The position numbers were made by a program, and so were the translations under genes. DNA of 6,424 bases from a bacterium (lineage in GTDB: Bacteria; Electryoneota; RPQS01), in NCBI GenBank assembly GCA_028711875.1, contig JAQTRJ010000126.1, forward strand, positions 1 through 6,424, given 5' to 3'. Numbering within the stretch: the first letter of the stretch is position 1; each line of letters starts with the position of its first letter. Shown here piece by piece: positions 1 through 6,424 of the stretch. Below the pieces are notes generated by a model, which was not told the DNA's origin, ran no database searches, and was given only the letters and a program-made list of their open reading frames with translations.

Positions 1-5
1 TTCTA

Positions 6-34
6 AATATAACAAGATCGTAGGAGGATGTCAA
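6..34 (-). promoter_or_regulatory. Strong sigma70-like promoter pointing left, out of the window
   Basis: On the minus strand there is a perfect -35 TTGACA (34-29), a 17-base spacer (28-12) and a -10 TATATT (11-6). The spacer ends in TGT, giving an extended -10 TGnTATATT. The transcription start would fall just outside the left edge, so its gene is not visible. The match is too complete to be likely by chance, but no downstream gene can be confirmed here. Confidence 0.6.
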
Positions 35-304
35 GGCGGGTGCTATATATTGATTACGCGGTATTTGTGGGCAGATTTTCGACCAGTTAGCGGAAAGAAT
101 TGAGGCAGGGAGAGGCTGATTTTGAGGGAATCAAGGAATGGCAGATGGGCAGGGTGGATATTGAACTCCTTCACATGTATGGATTAAGCATCGAGGAGTG
201 AAAACATTTTCTGCAAAACGAACTTCCTTATTATTTGATTATTATCTAATTGAGTGTAACGTCTCTGGTTTTTCCTCGATAGTAGCGTCAGCGCGCGTGT
301 CTGT

Positions 305-332
305 AATATAAAACATTTTATGAAAGAGTCAA
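305..332 (-). promoter_or_regulatory. Second sigma70-like promoter candidate pointing left
   Basis: On the minus strand: TTGACT (332-327), 16-base spacer, TATATT (310-305). A palindrome ATAAAA-CA-TTTTAT (308-321) overlaps the spacer and -10 and could be an operator. A transcript from here would cross positions 298 to 35, where I see no convincing gene, so it could be a leader or small RNA, or the match may be chance in AT-rich DNA. Confidence 0.35.
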
Positions 333-370
333 GGGGGAGGTGGATGCGAGAGGCGGTCGCGAAGATTCCG

Positions 371-390
371 GCCGGGCGAGGACGCCCGGC
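371..390. repeat. Perfect GC-rich hairpin beside the tandem array
   Basis: An 8-bp perfect inverted repeat, GCCGGGCG (371-378) and CGCCCGGC (383-390), encloses the loop AGGA. It lies 13 bases before the 29-bp array and is unrelated to it in sequence. No T tract follows on either strand, so it is a poor terminator candidate. It may be a REP-like dispersed element. Confidence 0.7.
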
Positions 391-403
391 TCGGCGGGAA
401 GAA

Positions 404-658
404 GGCACGATGAATCGGCCCCTACAAAGACGGGCACGATAAATCGGCCCCTACAAAGACGGGCGCGATAAATCGGCCCCTACAAAGACGGGCGCGATAA
501 ATCGGCCCCTACAAAGACGGGCACGATAAATCGGCCCCTACAAAGACGGGCACGATGAATCGGCCACTACAAAGACGGGCACGATAAATCGGCCCCTACA
601 AAGACGGGCACGATGAAACGGCCACTACAAAGACGGGCGCGATAAATCGGCCCCTACA
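404..658. repeat. Tandem array, nine copies of a 29-bp hairpin-forming unit
   Basis: Units begin at 404, 433, 462, 491, 520, 549, 578, 607 and 636, the last cut off after 23 bases. The core reads GGCACGATAAATCGGCCCC followed by a ten-base linker TACAAAGACG. There are no spacers, so this is not a CRISPR array. Each unit, with the G before it, folds as GGGC-bulge-CGAT/ATCG-GCCC. Copies differ at only four positions, and copies 3 and 4 are identical. Read on the minus strand, units contain GTAGGGGC, which I recall from dispersed intergenic repeats of several candidate phyla; this is unchecked. The array starts 66 bases past the M6 stop codon. Confidence 0.97.
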
Positions 659-726
659 GCGAGCGCGCGGCAGTGCGGCCAACGGTTTGCGGATTTTCCG
701 GTGTTCGTTTTTTCAGATAATTGTGT

Positions 727-3700
727 CTACTCCGTGGCCGCGCGGACGCGGAAGAAATAAATTTCGGGCGCGCCGGGGACATCGGTCACGATGTAGCTCG
801 TGTCGGTGACGCTGTCCAGCCACTCGAACGGGCCGTCGGGCGAAGCCGCGGCGTAGATGATGTAGCGCGGTGCGCCGGTATCCGTCCAGTGCAGTTCAAG
901 GTTATCGCCCACGCGGCAGATTGTCACGTCGGGCGCGGCAAGTCCGTAGCCTTGAATACGGATCATCCGGTTGCCGGGATGCGCGTTGTCGCTCAGCGCA
1001 GTATCGTCCTCGCTGAACCACTGATCTTCGCAGGGATCGTAGAACACCGAGCGATGGGCGTTCGTTCCGTCGGTGTCGCGGCCAAACGCTTCATAATTGC
1101 CCGCCTGCAGATTGCCGACCGCCACGTAGAACTCGTCGTAATTCACGACCAGCGGCGCGCCCGATGCGTCGCGCAAAGAAGCATACGCCCAGGTGGTTTG
1201 GTCGGGCAGACCGCCGATCACGTTGCCGATCGAGCCGGTGGTGTCTTCATAGAGCAGCGTGCCGGGCAATCCGCCGGGGCCGTCGGCGGCATACACGCTG
1301 ACGCGGACGAGCGTGTGCTCGCTGGTGGGAACAGTCCGCGCGGCGGCGAAGCGCACGCCGCACAAAAAGTAGGGCGAAGGCAAAGGCCCGAGCTTCACCG
1401 CCCACTGGAAGTACATGCCGGCCGATTCGTTCGAGTGATTGAACCACTCGGCGGTGCCGTCATCGTAGACGATTTCCGGTTCGCAGTCGGCGCGCACGTC
1501 AAAGGAATAGAGCGCGGCGGGCGCGTCCGCGGGCAACGTGGAAAAAAGCCCGATCGGATCGGCGGCCTTCAGATAATATTCGTAGCGATTTTCGGCAAGA
1601 AAGCTCAGATCGGCGGCGAATTCATCGGAATAGCCGGTGGCGGCAAGGGTCAGGGAATCGAACGGAGTCGCGCCGTGCGCGCGATAGAAAAGTTTCACCG
1701 ATGCGATTGGGTATTCGGGATAAGCGGTGTAGGCCCATGCGGTGATCGTGCCCGAGCCGGGGACGAGATCGCCCAGCGGATCGTGAACGAGTGTGGGCGG
1801 AGTGGAGAGGATCGAAAAGTCCCCGTCAGACACGTCGGTCAGCGCGGGCGCGTCCACGCTGGACACGCGCAGCCGCGCGTGGAGCGTGGGCGGGCCGGTG
1901 ACGAGCCACTCTTCTCCGCCGTCGTGGGCGAGACTGCCGAAGAGCACGCTCCAGGCGCCGCCGGGATAGTCGCGATTGATCTCGATCCGGACGTTGCCGG
2001 TGAAACCGCCGCCGTCCCACGTGAGGTCGCGCGCTTCGCCGGCGATCCACTGCTCGCCGCCGTTGGGAGACAGCATCTGCACGAAGGGACTCGCGATGAC
2101 GAAATTTCCGTCGGAAACCCCAGAGATCGAGGTCGTGCTCGTGCTGCGGACGCGAATCCGCGCCTGTGTGCTCGCCGCGCCCGTCACCAGCCAGGTCTCG
2201 CTGCCGTCGTTGGCGGTGTTGCTGGAGAGCGTTTCCCACGTTCCGCTGGGGTAGGTACGGTTCAGATGAATATCCACGTTGCCGGTGAAGCCGCCCGACG
2301 TCCAGCTGATCGTGCGCGTTTGCCCGGTGTACCAGAGCGCTCCCGAGGACGGCGCGGTGACGGTGACGAACGGACTGGCGATGGCGAAGTTGCCGTTGGA
2401 CGTGTCGCCGACGGTCGGATAGCTGACGCTGACGATGCGCACGCGGGCGTTGGAGGATGCCGTGCCACTCACCGTCCACGCCTGCGTGCCGTCGTTGGCG
2501 GTGCTGCTATTGAGCGTTTCCCACGTTCCGGCGGGATAATTGCGATTGAGAGTGATGCGCACGTTGCCGGTGAAGCCCGACGACGTCCAGGTGATGTTCT
2601 GCGCCGAGCCGGTGTACCACGTTTCGCCGCCGTTCGGAGTGGTGACGGTGACCGTGGGAGTAATCGTCACCTGAAAATCGGCGGTCATGTTGTCGGCGGA
2701 ATTGCTGATGTTGAAGACGCGGACTTGCGTGTCGCTCGATGTGTAGCTGCGGCTGTCGGGGGTGCTGCCGGAGTCGAACGTGCGGTTGACCGTGGTGCCG
2801 GGGAACGGATCGGCGCCGTCGCCGGAGCTGGTTTCCTGCTCGAGCTGCCAGAGACCGTCGGCCTGTTCGAGAGCGACCTGGTAATGGCCGTTCGACGTAT
2901 AGCCGGGATACCATGGATTGGTATTTCCGCTCTGGCTATCATCCACGTGATAAATGAGCAGCCCCTGCGCGGGCAGGGCGGCGTCGTAGCCGGTGAGGCG
3001 GCGGTTTTCAAGGAGGAAGTACTGGTTGCCGGACGCGCCGCTGGTCCACAAGCGATAGAGAGTGGGGGTCGTTTCGATGGCGGGGATGGAGACTCCCGTC
3101 ATATTGGCGGTGACGTTGGTCACGGTCGCCACGCCCATCTGCGCGCGGCACCACGCGTCGGGATGCGCGGGGCTGTTGCCGCTGCTGCCGTTCCACGACC
3201 CGCCCGCCATCAGACTCCACGCGCCGAGGCCGTTCGAGCCGCCGTCGGTGTCGTAGAAATCGGGCAGACCGAAGGTGGCGTGTCCCATTTCGTGGGCGAA
3301 CACGCCGCAGGTCATTCCGATGGACGAAGACCAGAATTCGGGTTCTATGGAATAGACGTAGGCATAGACGCCATCCACGGATTGCGGCGAAATCATCTGC
3401 CACTTGTGCGACCAGATATCGTCGTCGCTGCCCGTCCATTCCGCGCCCGAACCGGCGTGAATGATAAACAACGCTTCGATGTAGCCGTTGCCGTCGTTGT
3501 CGTAGGGAGAGAAATCCACGTAGGGATTGGCCAGCGCCACGGCGTCCTGAGCCAGTCGCTGCGAGTTGTTCGGGTAGGAGCCGGTGCCGTTTTCGCCGTC
3601 CACGTAATAGGCATAGGTCTGGGGCGCGCGATACCAGCCGAGCGAGCTGGGCTGGTTCAGCGTGACCAGCGTGAGATTACCGTAGGTGACTTGATTGTAA

Positions 3701-4062
3701 TAGTGATTGACGGTGCCGGTGGACGAGCCGTAGAGCAGATTGTCGAAATAGGCGCCCGAGGTCTGCGCGGTATGATCGCTGAAGTCCACCAGAATGGCGA
3801 TCACGTTGAACGTCTCGTCGAGCGCCCGGCCGCCGGCGATGTCGCGCAGCCGTTCGACCAGAGTGGGCGCGTTGATTCCGCGTGCGCGCAGTTCCTGTTC
3901 ATACTGCAGAAAATGCGGACGCTCCGGGGAACTCTTCAGCCGTTCCATGAGCTCGGGGCTGGGCGGCATTGCCAGAGCGGGCAGGACGACGGCGAGGATG
4001 ATCGCCGCGATCCACGACAGGCGAAAACTACTTTGGAAACTCGTTCGCATCACGCTTCTCAT
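727..4062 (-). CDS. Secreted M6-family (immune inhibitor A-like) zinc metalloprotease with three Ig-like repeats and a C-terminal beta-domain tail
   Basis: This 1111-residue protein is a probable extracellular zinc endopeptidase. Residues 1-31 form a signal peptide: Arg-containing start, hydrophobic core WIAAIILAVVLPALA, likely cleavage after A31. The M6 domain spans about 84-465. It has the opening FNVIAILVDFSD, an Asp/Asn-rich, calcium-loop-like DNDGNGYIEA (188-197), and the zinc motif HEMGHATFGLPD (257-268) with H257, H261 and D268 as expected ligands and E258 as catalytic base. A Met-turn candidate is M285 in WSLMAGG, and the usual FLLENRR and GLLIYHVDD segments follow. Three Ig-like repeats occupy 470-754, then a beta domain (757-856), a YDDG...PCEDQWFSEDD domain (about 862-1040) and a fibronectin-like tail ending FFRVRAATE. 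The ATG at 4062 is the first start after an in-frame TGA. A second ATG at 4050 is possible, and neither has a good ribosome binding site. The repeats resemble the Kre9/KNH-like Ig family (PNGGE.W..G...ITW); that name is from memory. The true substrate is unknown. Confidence 0.94.
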   Translation of the reverse strand: MRSVMRTSFQSSFRLSWIAAIILAVVLPALAMPPSPELMERLKSSPERPHFLQYEQELRARGINAPTLVERLRDIAGGRALDETFNVIAILVDFSDHTAQTSGAYFDNLLYGSSTGTVNHYYNQVTYGNLTLVTLNQPSSLGWYRAPQTYAYYVDGENGTGSYPNNSQRLAQDAVALANPYVDFSPYDNDGNGYIEALFIIHAGSGAEWTGSDDDIWSHKWQMISPQSVDGVYAYVYSIEPEFWSSSIGMTCGVFAHEMGHATFGLPDFYDTDGGSNGLGAWSLMAGGSWNGSSGNSPAHPDAWCRAQMGVATVTNVTANMTGVSIPAIETTPTLYRLWTSGASGNQYFLLENRRLTGYDAALPAQGLLIYHVDDSQSGNTNPWYPGYTSNGHYQVALEQADGLWQLEQETSSGDGADPFPGTTVNRTFDSGSTPDSRSYTSSDTQVRVFNISNSADNMTADFQVTITPTVTVTTPNGGETWYTGSAQNITWTSSGFTGNVRITLNRNYPAGTWETLNSSTANDGTQAWTVSGTASSNARVRIVSVSYPTVGDTSNGNFAIASPFVTVTAPSSGALWYTGQTRTISWTSGGFTGNVDIHLNRTYPSGTWETLSSNTANDGSETWLVTGAASTQARIRVRSTSTTSISGVSDGNFVIASPFVQMLSPNGGEQWIAGEARDLTWDGGGFTGNVRIEINRDYPGGAWSVLFGSLAHDGGEEWLVTGPPTLHARLRVSSVDAPALTDVSDGDFSILSTPPTLVHDPLGDLVPGSGTITAWAYTAYPEYPIASVKLFYRAHGATPFDSLTLAATGYSDEFAADLSFLAENRYEYYLKAADPIGLFSTLPADAPAALYSFDVRADCEPEIVYDDGTAEWFNHSNESAGMYFQWAVKLGPLPSPYFLCGVRFAAARTVPTSEHTLVRVSVYAADGPGGLPGTLLYEDTTGSIGNVIGGLPDQTTWAYASLRDASGAPLVVNYDEFYVAVGNLQAGNYEAFGRDTDGTNAHRSVFYDPCEDQWFSEDDTALSDNAHPGNRMIRIQGYGLAAPDVTICRVGDNLELHWTDTGAPRYIIYAAASPDGPFEWLDSVTDTSYIVTDVPGAPEIYFFRVRAATE
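1801..2655 (-). repeat. Three in-frame 285-bp Ig-like repeats of the M6 protease
   Basis: Three consecutive 95-residue repeats (470-564, 565-659, 660-754) share PNGGE.W..G near the start, a WTSSGFTGNV-like core, NR.YP.GTWETL, a DG...W.V.G strand, (A)R.R..S, and end D.SDGNF.I. The conserved proline falls at residues 476, 571 and 666, exactly 95 apart. At DNA level the 13-mer ACGTTGCCGGTGA recurs at 1991, 2276 and 2561, exactly 285 bp apart. The second copy has lost the PNGGE motif (PSSGALW). These are probably stalk or adhesion domains between catalytic domain and tail. Confidence 0.92.
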
Positions 4063-4150
4063 GCTGTGCTTTCGGTTTCATACTTACGGGCGGACGCAAG
4101 CGGCCGTCGCGGCGCGATTCGTGCGCCCACTTACCCGGATGTGGACCTGC
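4063..4150 (-). promoter_or_regulatory. Leader region upstream of the M6 gene, no consensus promoter seen
   Basis: If the hairpin just upstream terminates the S8 transcript, the M6 promoter must lie in these 88 bases. I searched for TTGACA/TATAAT-like pairs on the minus strand and found none at proper spacing; TTGCGT and TATGAA occur but only 11 bases apart. No strong Shine-Dalgarno precedes either possible ATG. The M6 gene may use another sigma factor, a weak promoter, or read-through. Confidence 0.3.
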
Positions 4151-4182
4151 AAAACTCCCCGCCCGCAAACCGGGCGGGGAGT
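4151..4182 (-). terminator. Intrinsic terminator after the S8 protease gene
   Basis: Read on the minus strand, a perfect 12-bp stem (ACTCCCCGCCCG with its complement; arms 4171-4182 and 4154-4165) closes a 5-base loop (4166-4170). A run of four T follows at 4154-4151, the first T being the last base of the stem. The stem starts 35 bases after the TAA stop. The T tract is short but the stem is very stable, so termination of the S8 transcript here is likely, making the M6 gene a separate or read-through unit. Confidence 0.8.
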
Positions 4183-4217
4183 GCTTATTGCTGCTGAAGT
4201 CGCTCGAAATCGGCGGA

Positions 4218-6424
4218 TTATTCCGACGACGCGCGCACGTGATAGAAACGCGAATCCGCCGCCGTGCCGACCTGCCCGACCACGAGCGACGTGCCGGTGG
4301 TATTCTGCAAGAAAGTGAACGTGCCGCCCACTGCCGTCGAGGAATAGACGTTGTACGACGGCGCGCCGACGTCGCTCCAGGTGAGCACGAGATCGTTGCC
4401 CACGCGCTGGATGACGACTTCCGGCGGCGTGACCAGACTGTAGCCGCGGGCCCGGATCAGCCGGTTGCCGGGATAGGCGTTGTCGCTGAGACCGGTGTCG
4501 TCCTCGCTGAACCATGTTTCTTCGCACGGATCATAGAAGTACGAACGGTTCGCGAGCGTGCCGTCGTCGTCGCGGCCGAGGGCCTCGTACAGGCTGACGT
4601 CGTCGTTGCCGACTGCGATGAAGAATTCGGTTGTGGTAATGAGGAGCGGATCGCCGAGATCGTCTTTCAGAATGACCTCCGCCCAGTTCGTGCCCTCGGG
4701 AACGCCGCCGACGTCGTTGCCGACGGATCCGTTGACCACGTCCTGAACCAGAGTGCCCGGCGCGCCGCTGAGGTCGGCTTCGTAGACGTAGACATGGACC
4801 GGCGAGTGCGCGTCATCGGGCAGGCTGCGCGAGGCGGCGAAGCGCGCCCCGCACAACACGTAGGGCGGAAGCACCGGCCCGAATTTCACGGCCCACTGGA
4901 AATTCACTCCATCGTAGCCTTCCGACCACGAGGAGTATTCGGCGGAACCGTCGTCGTAGGCGAGTTCGGTGGCGGAAAGGTCGTCCACGTCGACGGTGTA
5001 GAGAGTGGCCGGAGCGTCGGAAGGAACGGTGATCGAGAAGCTGACGTTGTCCACCGCCTTGACGTAGTATTCGTAGGATCCGATGGGAATGGCCGCCAGA
5101 CTGGCCGCGAATTCGTTGGGATTGGCGGTGGACGCGAGAGTCAGGGAATCGAACGTCCCCGCGCCGACTTCACGGTAGTACATTTTTACCGTGCTGACTG
5201 ACGCAAAGACCGGAGTGTAGGCGATGGCAGTGACGGTGCCGGTGCCGGGCGCGAAGTCGTCCAGCGGATCGTGGAACAACAGCGGCGGCTCGCCGACGAT
5301 CGAGAAGTCGGCGTCCGAGACGTCGGTCAGCGACGGCTGCGCGAGGCTGGTGACGCGAACACGCGCCTGTCCGGCGGACGGGCCGACGCAGTTCCAGAAT
5401 TCCGAACCATCGTCGCCAAGACTGGCGAACAGCACTTCCCAGGTTCCGCTGGGGTAGGCGCGGTTGAGTTCGATTTTCACGTTGCCGGTGATGCCGGCGG
5501 TCGTCCACTGGATATTGTAGTAGCCGCCGATATTCCAGATTTCTCCGCCGTTGGGAGCGATCATCGTGACCGAGACCGTCGTGATGGTGAAGTTGGCGTC
5601 GGACGAGTCGCGAATGGCGGAATTGCTCACGCTGCGAATGCGGATCCGGGCCTGCGAAGTCACGGTACCGCTGACCGTCCACGCCTGTGTGCCGTCGTTC
5701 GGAGTGTTGGAGTAGAGGGTTTCGTAGCTGCTGCCGCCGTTGCGGCTCAGGTCAATGTTGACGTTGCCGGTGAATCCGCCCGAAAACCAGGTGATGATCG
5801 GGTTATCGGCGATGAACCACGTTTCGCCGCCGTTGGGATAATCCACGGTGATGAACGGAGTGGCGATGGTGAAGTTGGCGTCGGACACGTCGGTGATGGC
5901 GGGCACGTTCACGCTGCTGATGCGGATGCGGGCTTGCGTGGTCACCGCGCCGCTGACCGTCCACGCCTGCGTGCCGTCGTTGGTCGTGCTGGCATAGAGC
6001 GTTTCCCACGTTCCGCCGGAATAGGTGCGGTTGAGTTCGATCTTCACGTTGCCGGTGAAGCCCGATGATGTCCATGTGATATTATGTGATGTGCTCATGT
6101 ACCACGCTTCGCCGCCGTTGGGCGACGTCACCGTGATATTGCCGGCGGAAAGCACGGCCTGATAGGCGTTGACGCGTCCCCAGCCCATATACTGATCCCA
6201 CCCGGCGACATCCTCTCCGCCATCGCCCACCATGTCATCGGCGGTTTCTTCGAGAATATCCTGAACGTCGTCCGGAGTGAGCGCGGGATTGACCGATAAA
6301 ATCAGGGCGCAGACTCCGGCCGCCACCGGGCAGGCGCCCGATGTCCCGCCGAAGTAGGCGTAGTAGTTGCCAGTGGAATAGCCTTCACTGCCGGTGCGGT
6401 CGGTGGAATACTGATTGTTTCCCG
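4218..6424 (-). CDS. Subtilisin-like (S8) serine protease, C-terminal part, with the same Ig-repeat tail; runs off the right edge
   Basis: The frame is open to the window edge, so the real start lies beyond it. A GTG at 6326 only mimics a start, because the subtilase signature continues through it. Visible residues are numbered from the codon at 6420-6422 (734 in all). Residues 21-40 read YAYFGGTSGACPVAAGVCAL, the S8 serine box, with S28 (codon 6339-6341) as catalytic serine. Residues up to about 92 finish the protease domain (GWDQYMGWGRVNAYQAVL, a typical S8 ending). The Asp and His of the triad and any signal peptide are outside the window. Three Ig-like repeats follow (about 95-378), then a beta domain (382-480), a YDDG...PCEETWFSEDD domain (485-663) and a fibronectin-like tail (667-734) ending FYHVRASSE. 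The tail matches that of the neighbouring metalloprotease domain for domain. Stop is TAA at 4218-4220. It is likely secreted, by inference from family and tail. Confidence 0.93.
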   Translation of the reverse strand, partial: GNNQYSTDRTGSEGYSTGNYYAYFGGTSGACPVAAGVCALILSVNPALTPDDVQDILEETADDMVGDGGEDVAGWDQYMGWGRVNAYQAVLSAGNITVTSPNGGEAWYMSTSHNITWTSSGFTGNVKIELNRTYSGGTWETLYASTTNDGTQAWTVSGAVTTQARIRISSVNVPAITDVSDANFTIATPFITVDYPNGGETWFIADNPIITWFSGGFTGNVNIDLSRNGGSSYETLYSNTPNDGTQAWTVSGTVTSQARIRIRSVSNSAIRDSSDANFTITTVSVTMIAPNGGEIWNIGGYYNIQWTTAGITGNVKIELNRAYPSGTWEVLFASLGDDGSEFWNCVGPSAGQARVRVTSLAQPSLTDVSDADFSIVGEPPLLFHDPLDDFAPGTGTVTAIAYTPVFASVSTVKMYYREVGAGTFDSLTLASTANPNEFAASLAAIPIGSYEYYVKAVDNVSFSITVPSDAPATLYTVDVDDLSATELAYDDGSAEYSSWSEGYDGVNFQWAVKFGPVLPPYVLCGARFAASRSLPDDAHSPVHVYVYEADLSGAPGTLVQDVVNGSVGNDVGGVPEGTNWAEVILKDDLGDPLLITTTEFFIAVGNDDVSLYEALGRDDDGTLANRSYFYDPCEETWFSEDDTGLSDNAYPGNRLIRARGYSLVTPPEVVIQRVGNDLVLTWSDVGAPSYNVYSSTAVGGTFTFLQNTTGTSLVVGQVGTAADSRFYHVRASSE
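5289..6140 (-). repeat. Three in-frame 282-285-bp Ig-like repeats of the S8 protease
   Basis: Same repeat family as in the M6 gene: three copies with the PNGGE proline spaced 95 and 94 residues apart. The 13-mer ACGTTGCCGGTGA is at 5479, 5761 and 6046, giving DNA spacings of 282 and 285 bp. The first copy shares an exact 28-bp stretch (5956-5983) with the first copy in the M6 gene (2471-2498). The middle copy is one codon shorter than its neighbours, with RNGGSSYETL in place of NR.YPSGTWETL. Confidence 0.92.

Larger units (their letters stand above)
1..726. other. Gene-free intergenic region of mixed composition
   Basis: Positions 1-360 are AT-rich (about 43% GC) and carry the two left-facing promoter candidates but no frame longer than about 45 codons with a believable start. 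A possible gene remnant at 91-201 on the plus strand is discussed as a finding. From 361 the DNA turns GC-rich with the hairpin and 29-bp array. The 68 bases between array and M6 stop (659-726) contain no recognisable terminator, only a weak CGGA-TTT-TCCG inverted repeat. Confidence 0.7.

Noticed and set aside
28..90. Short plus-strand frame ATG...TAG preceded by AGGAGG
   Set aside because: The AGGAGG touches the ATG with no spacing, the product is only 20 residues, and the site overlaps the spacer of a strong opposite-strand promoter.
43..174. 43-residue minus-strand frame starting at GTG
   Set aside because: Weak start context and no recognisable features; it overlaps the equally weak plus-strand frame, and at most one would be real.
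184..408. 74-codon minus-strand open frame
   Set aside because: It begins in the first 29-bp repeat, runs through the GC hairpin and across the composition border, and has no ribosome binding site or family resemblance.
404..658. CRISPR array
   Set aside because: Units are contiguous 29-mers with no variable spacers, and no cas gene is present.
4111..4127. Inverted repeat GGCGC...GCGCC upstream of the M6 gene
   Set aside because: Only five pairs with a seven-base loop in GC-rich DNA, expected by chance.
721..4197. 1158-residue open frame on the plus strand
   Set aside because: It lies in exact codon register opposite the M6 gene, starts at TTG without support, and its translation is low-complexity Val/Gly/Arg/Ala with no recognisable domain. 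It results from absence of three codons in the real gene.
4188..6068. Plus-strand open frames 4188-5201 and 5271-6068
   Set aside because: Same codon-register mirror of the S8 protease gene, broken where that gene uses codons complementary to stops; no domain seen.
6327..6424. S8 gene starting at the GTG at 6326
   Set aside because: The frame is open upstream and encodes the GTSGACP catalytic serine box there, so this GTG is an internal valine.

Overview
The window is bacterial and holds two large secreted-protease genes, both on the minus strand. On the far left is a gene-free, repeat-bearing stretch of about 700 bases. The genes are GC-rich, while the first 360 bases are only about 43% GC by hand count. 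The architecture (secreted protease, three Ig-like repeats, two beta-rich domains, short fibronectin-like tail) resembles what is common in GC-rich, uncultivated relatives of the Fibrobacteres-Chlorobi-Bacteroidetes group. That placement is an inference from protein style only; no marker gene is present.

Right to left, in the direction of transcription: 6424-4218 is the C-terminal part of a subtilisin-like (S8) serine protease. It runs off the right edge and begins shortly before its catalytic serine. A strong hairpin with a short T tract (4151-4182) follows its stop codon and looks like an intrinsic terminator. After a 155-base gap, 4062-727 encodes a complete 1111-residue M6 (immune inhibitor A-like) zinc metalloprotease with signal peptide and a HEMGH...GLPD zinc site. 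The two catalytic domains are unrelated, yet both proteins carry the same C-terminal module of about 640 residues, with domains in the same order. The pair is best read as one exported tail attached to two protease types, probably serving extracellular protein degradation.

Positions 1-726 have no convincing gene. They contain two good sigma70-like promoters pointing left (6-34 and 305-332), the first presumably serving a gene outside the window. They also contain a perfect GC-rich hairpin (371-390) and nine tandem copies of a 29-bp unit (404-658), each able to fold into a bulged hairpin. A very long open frame opposite the M6 gene is explained by codon alignment and is not called as a gene.
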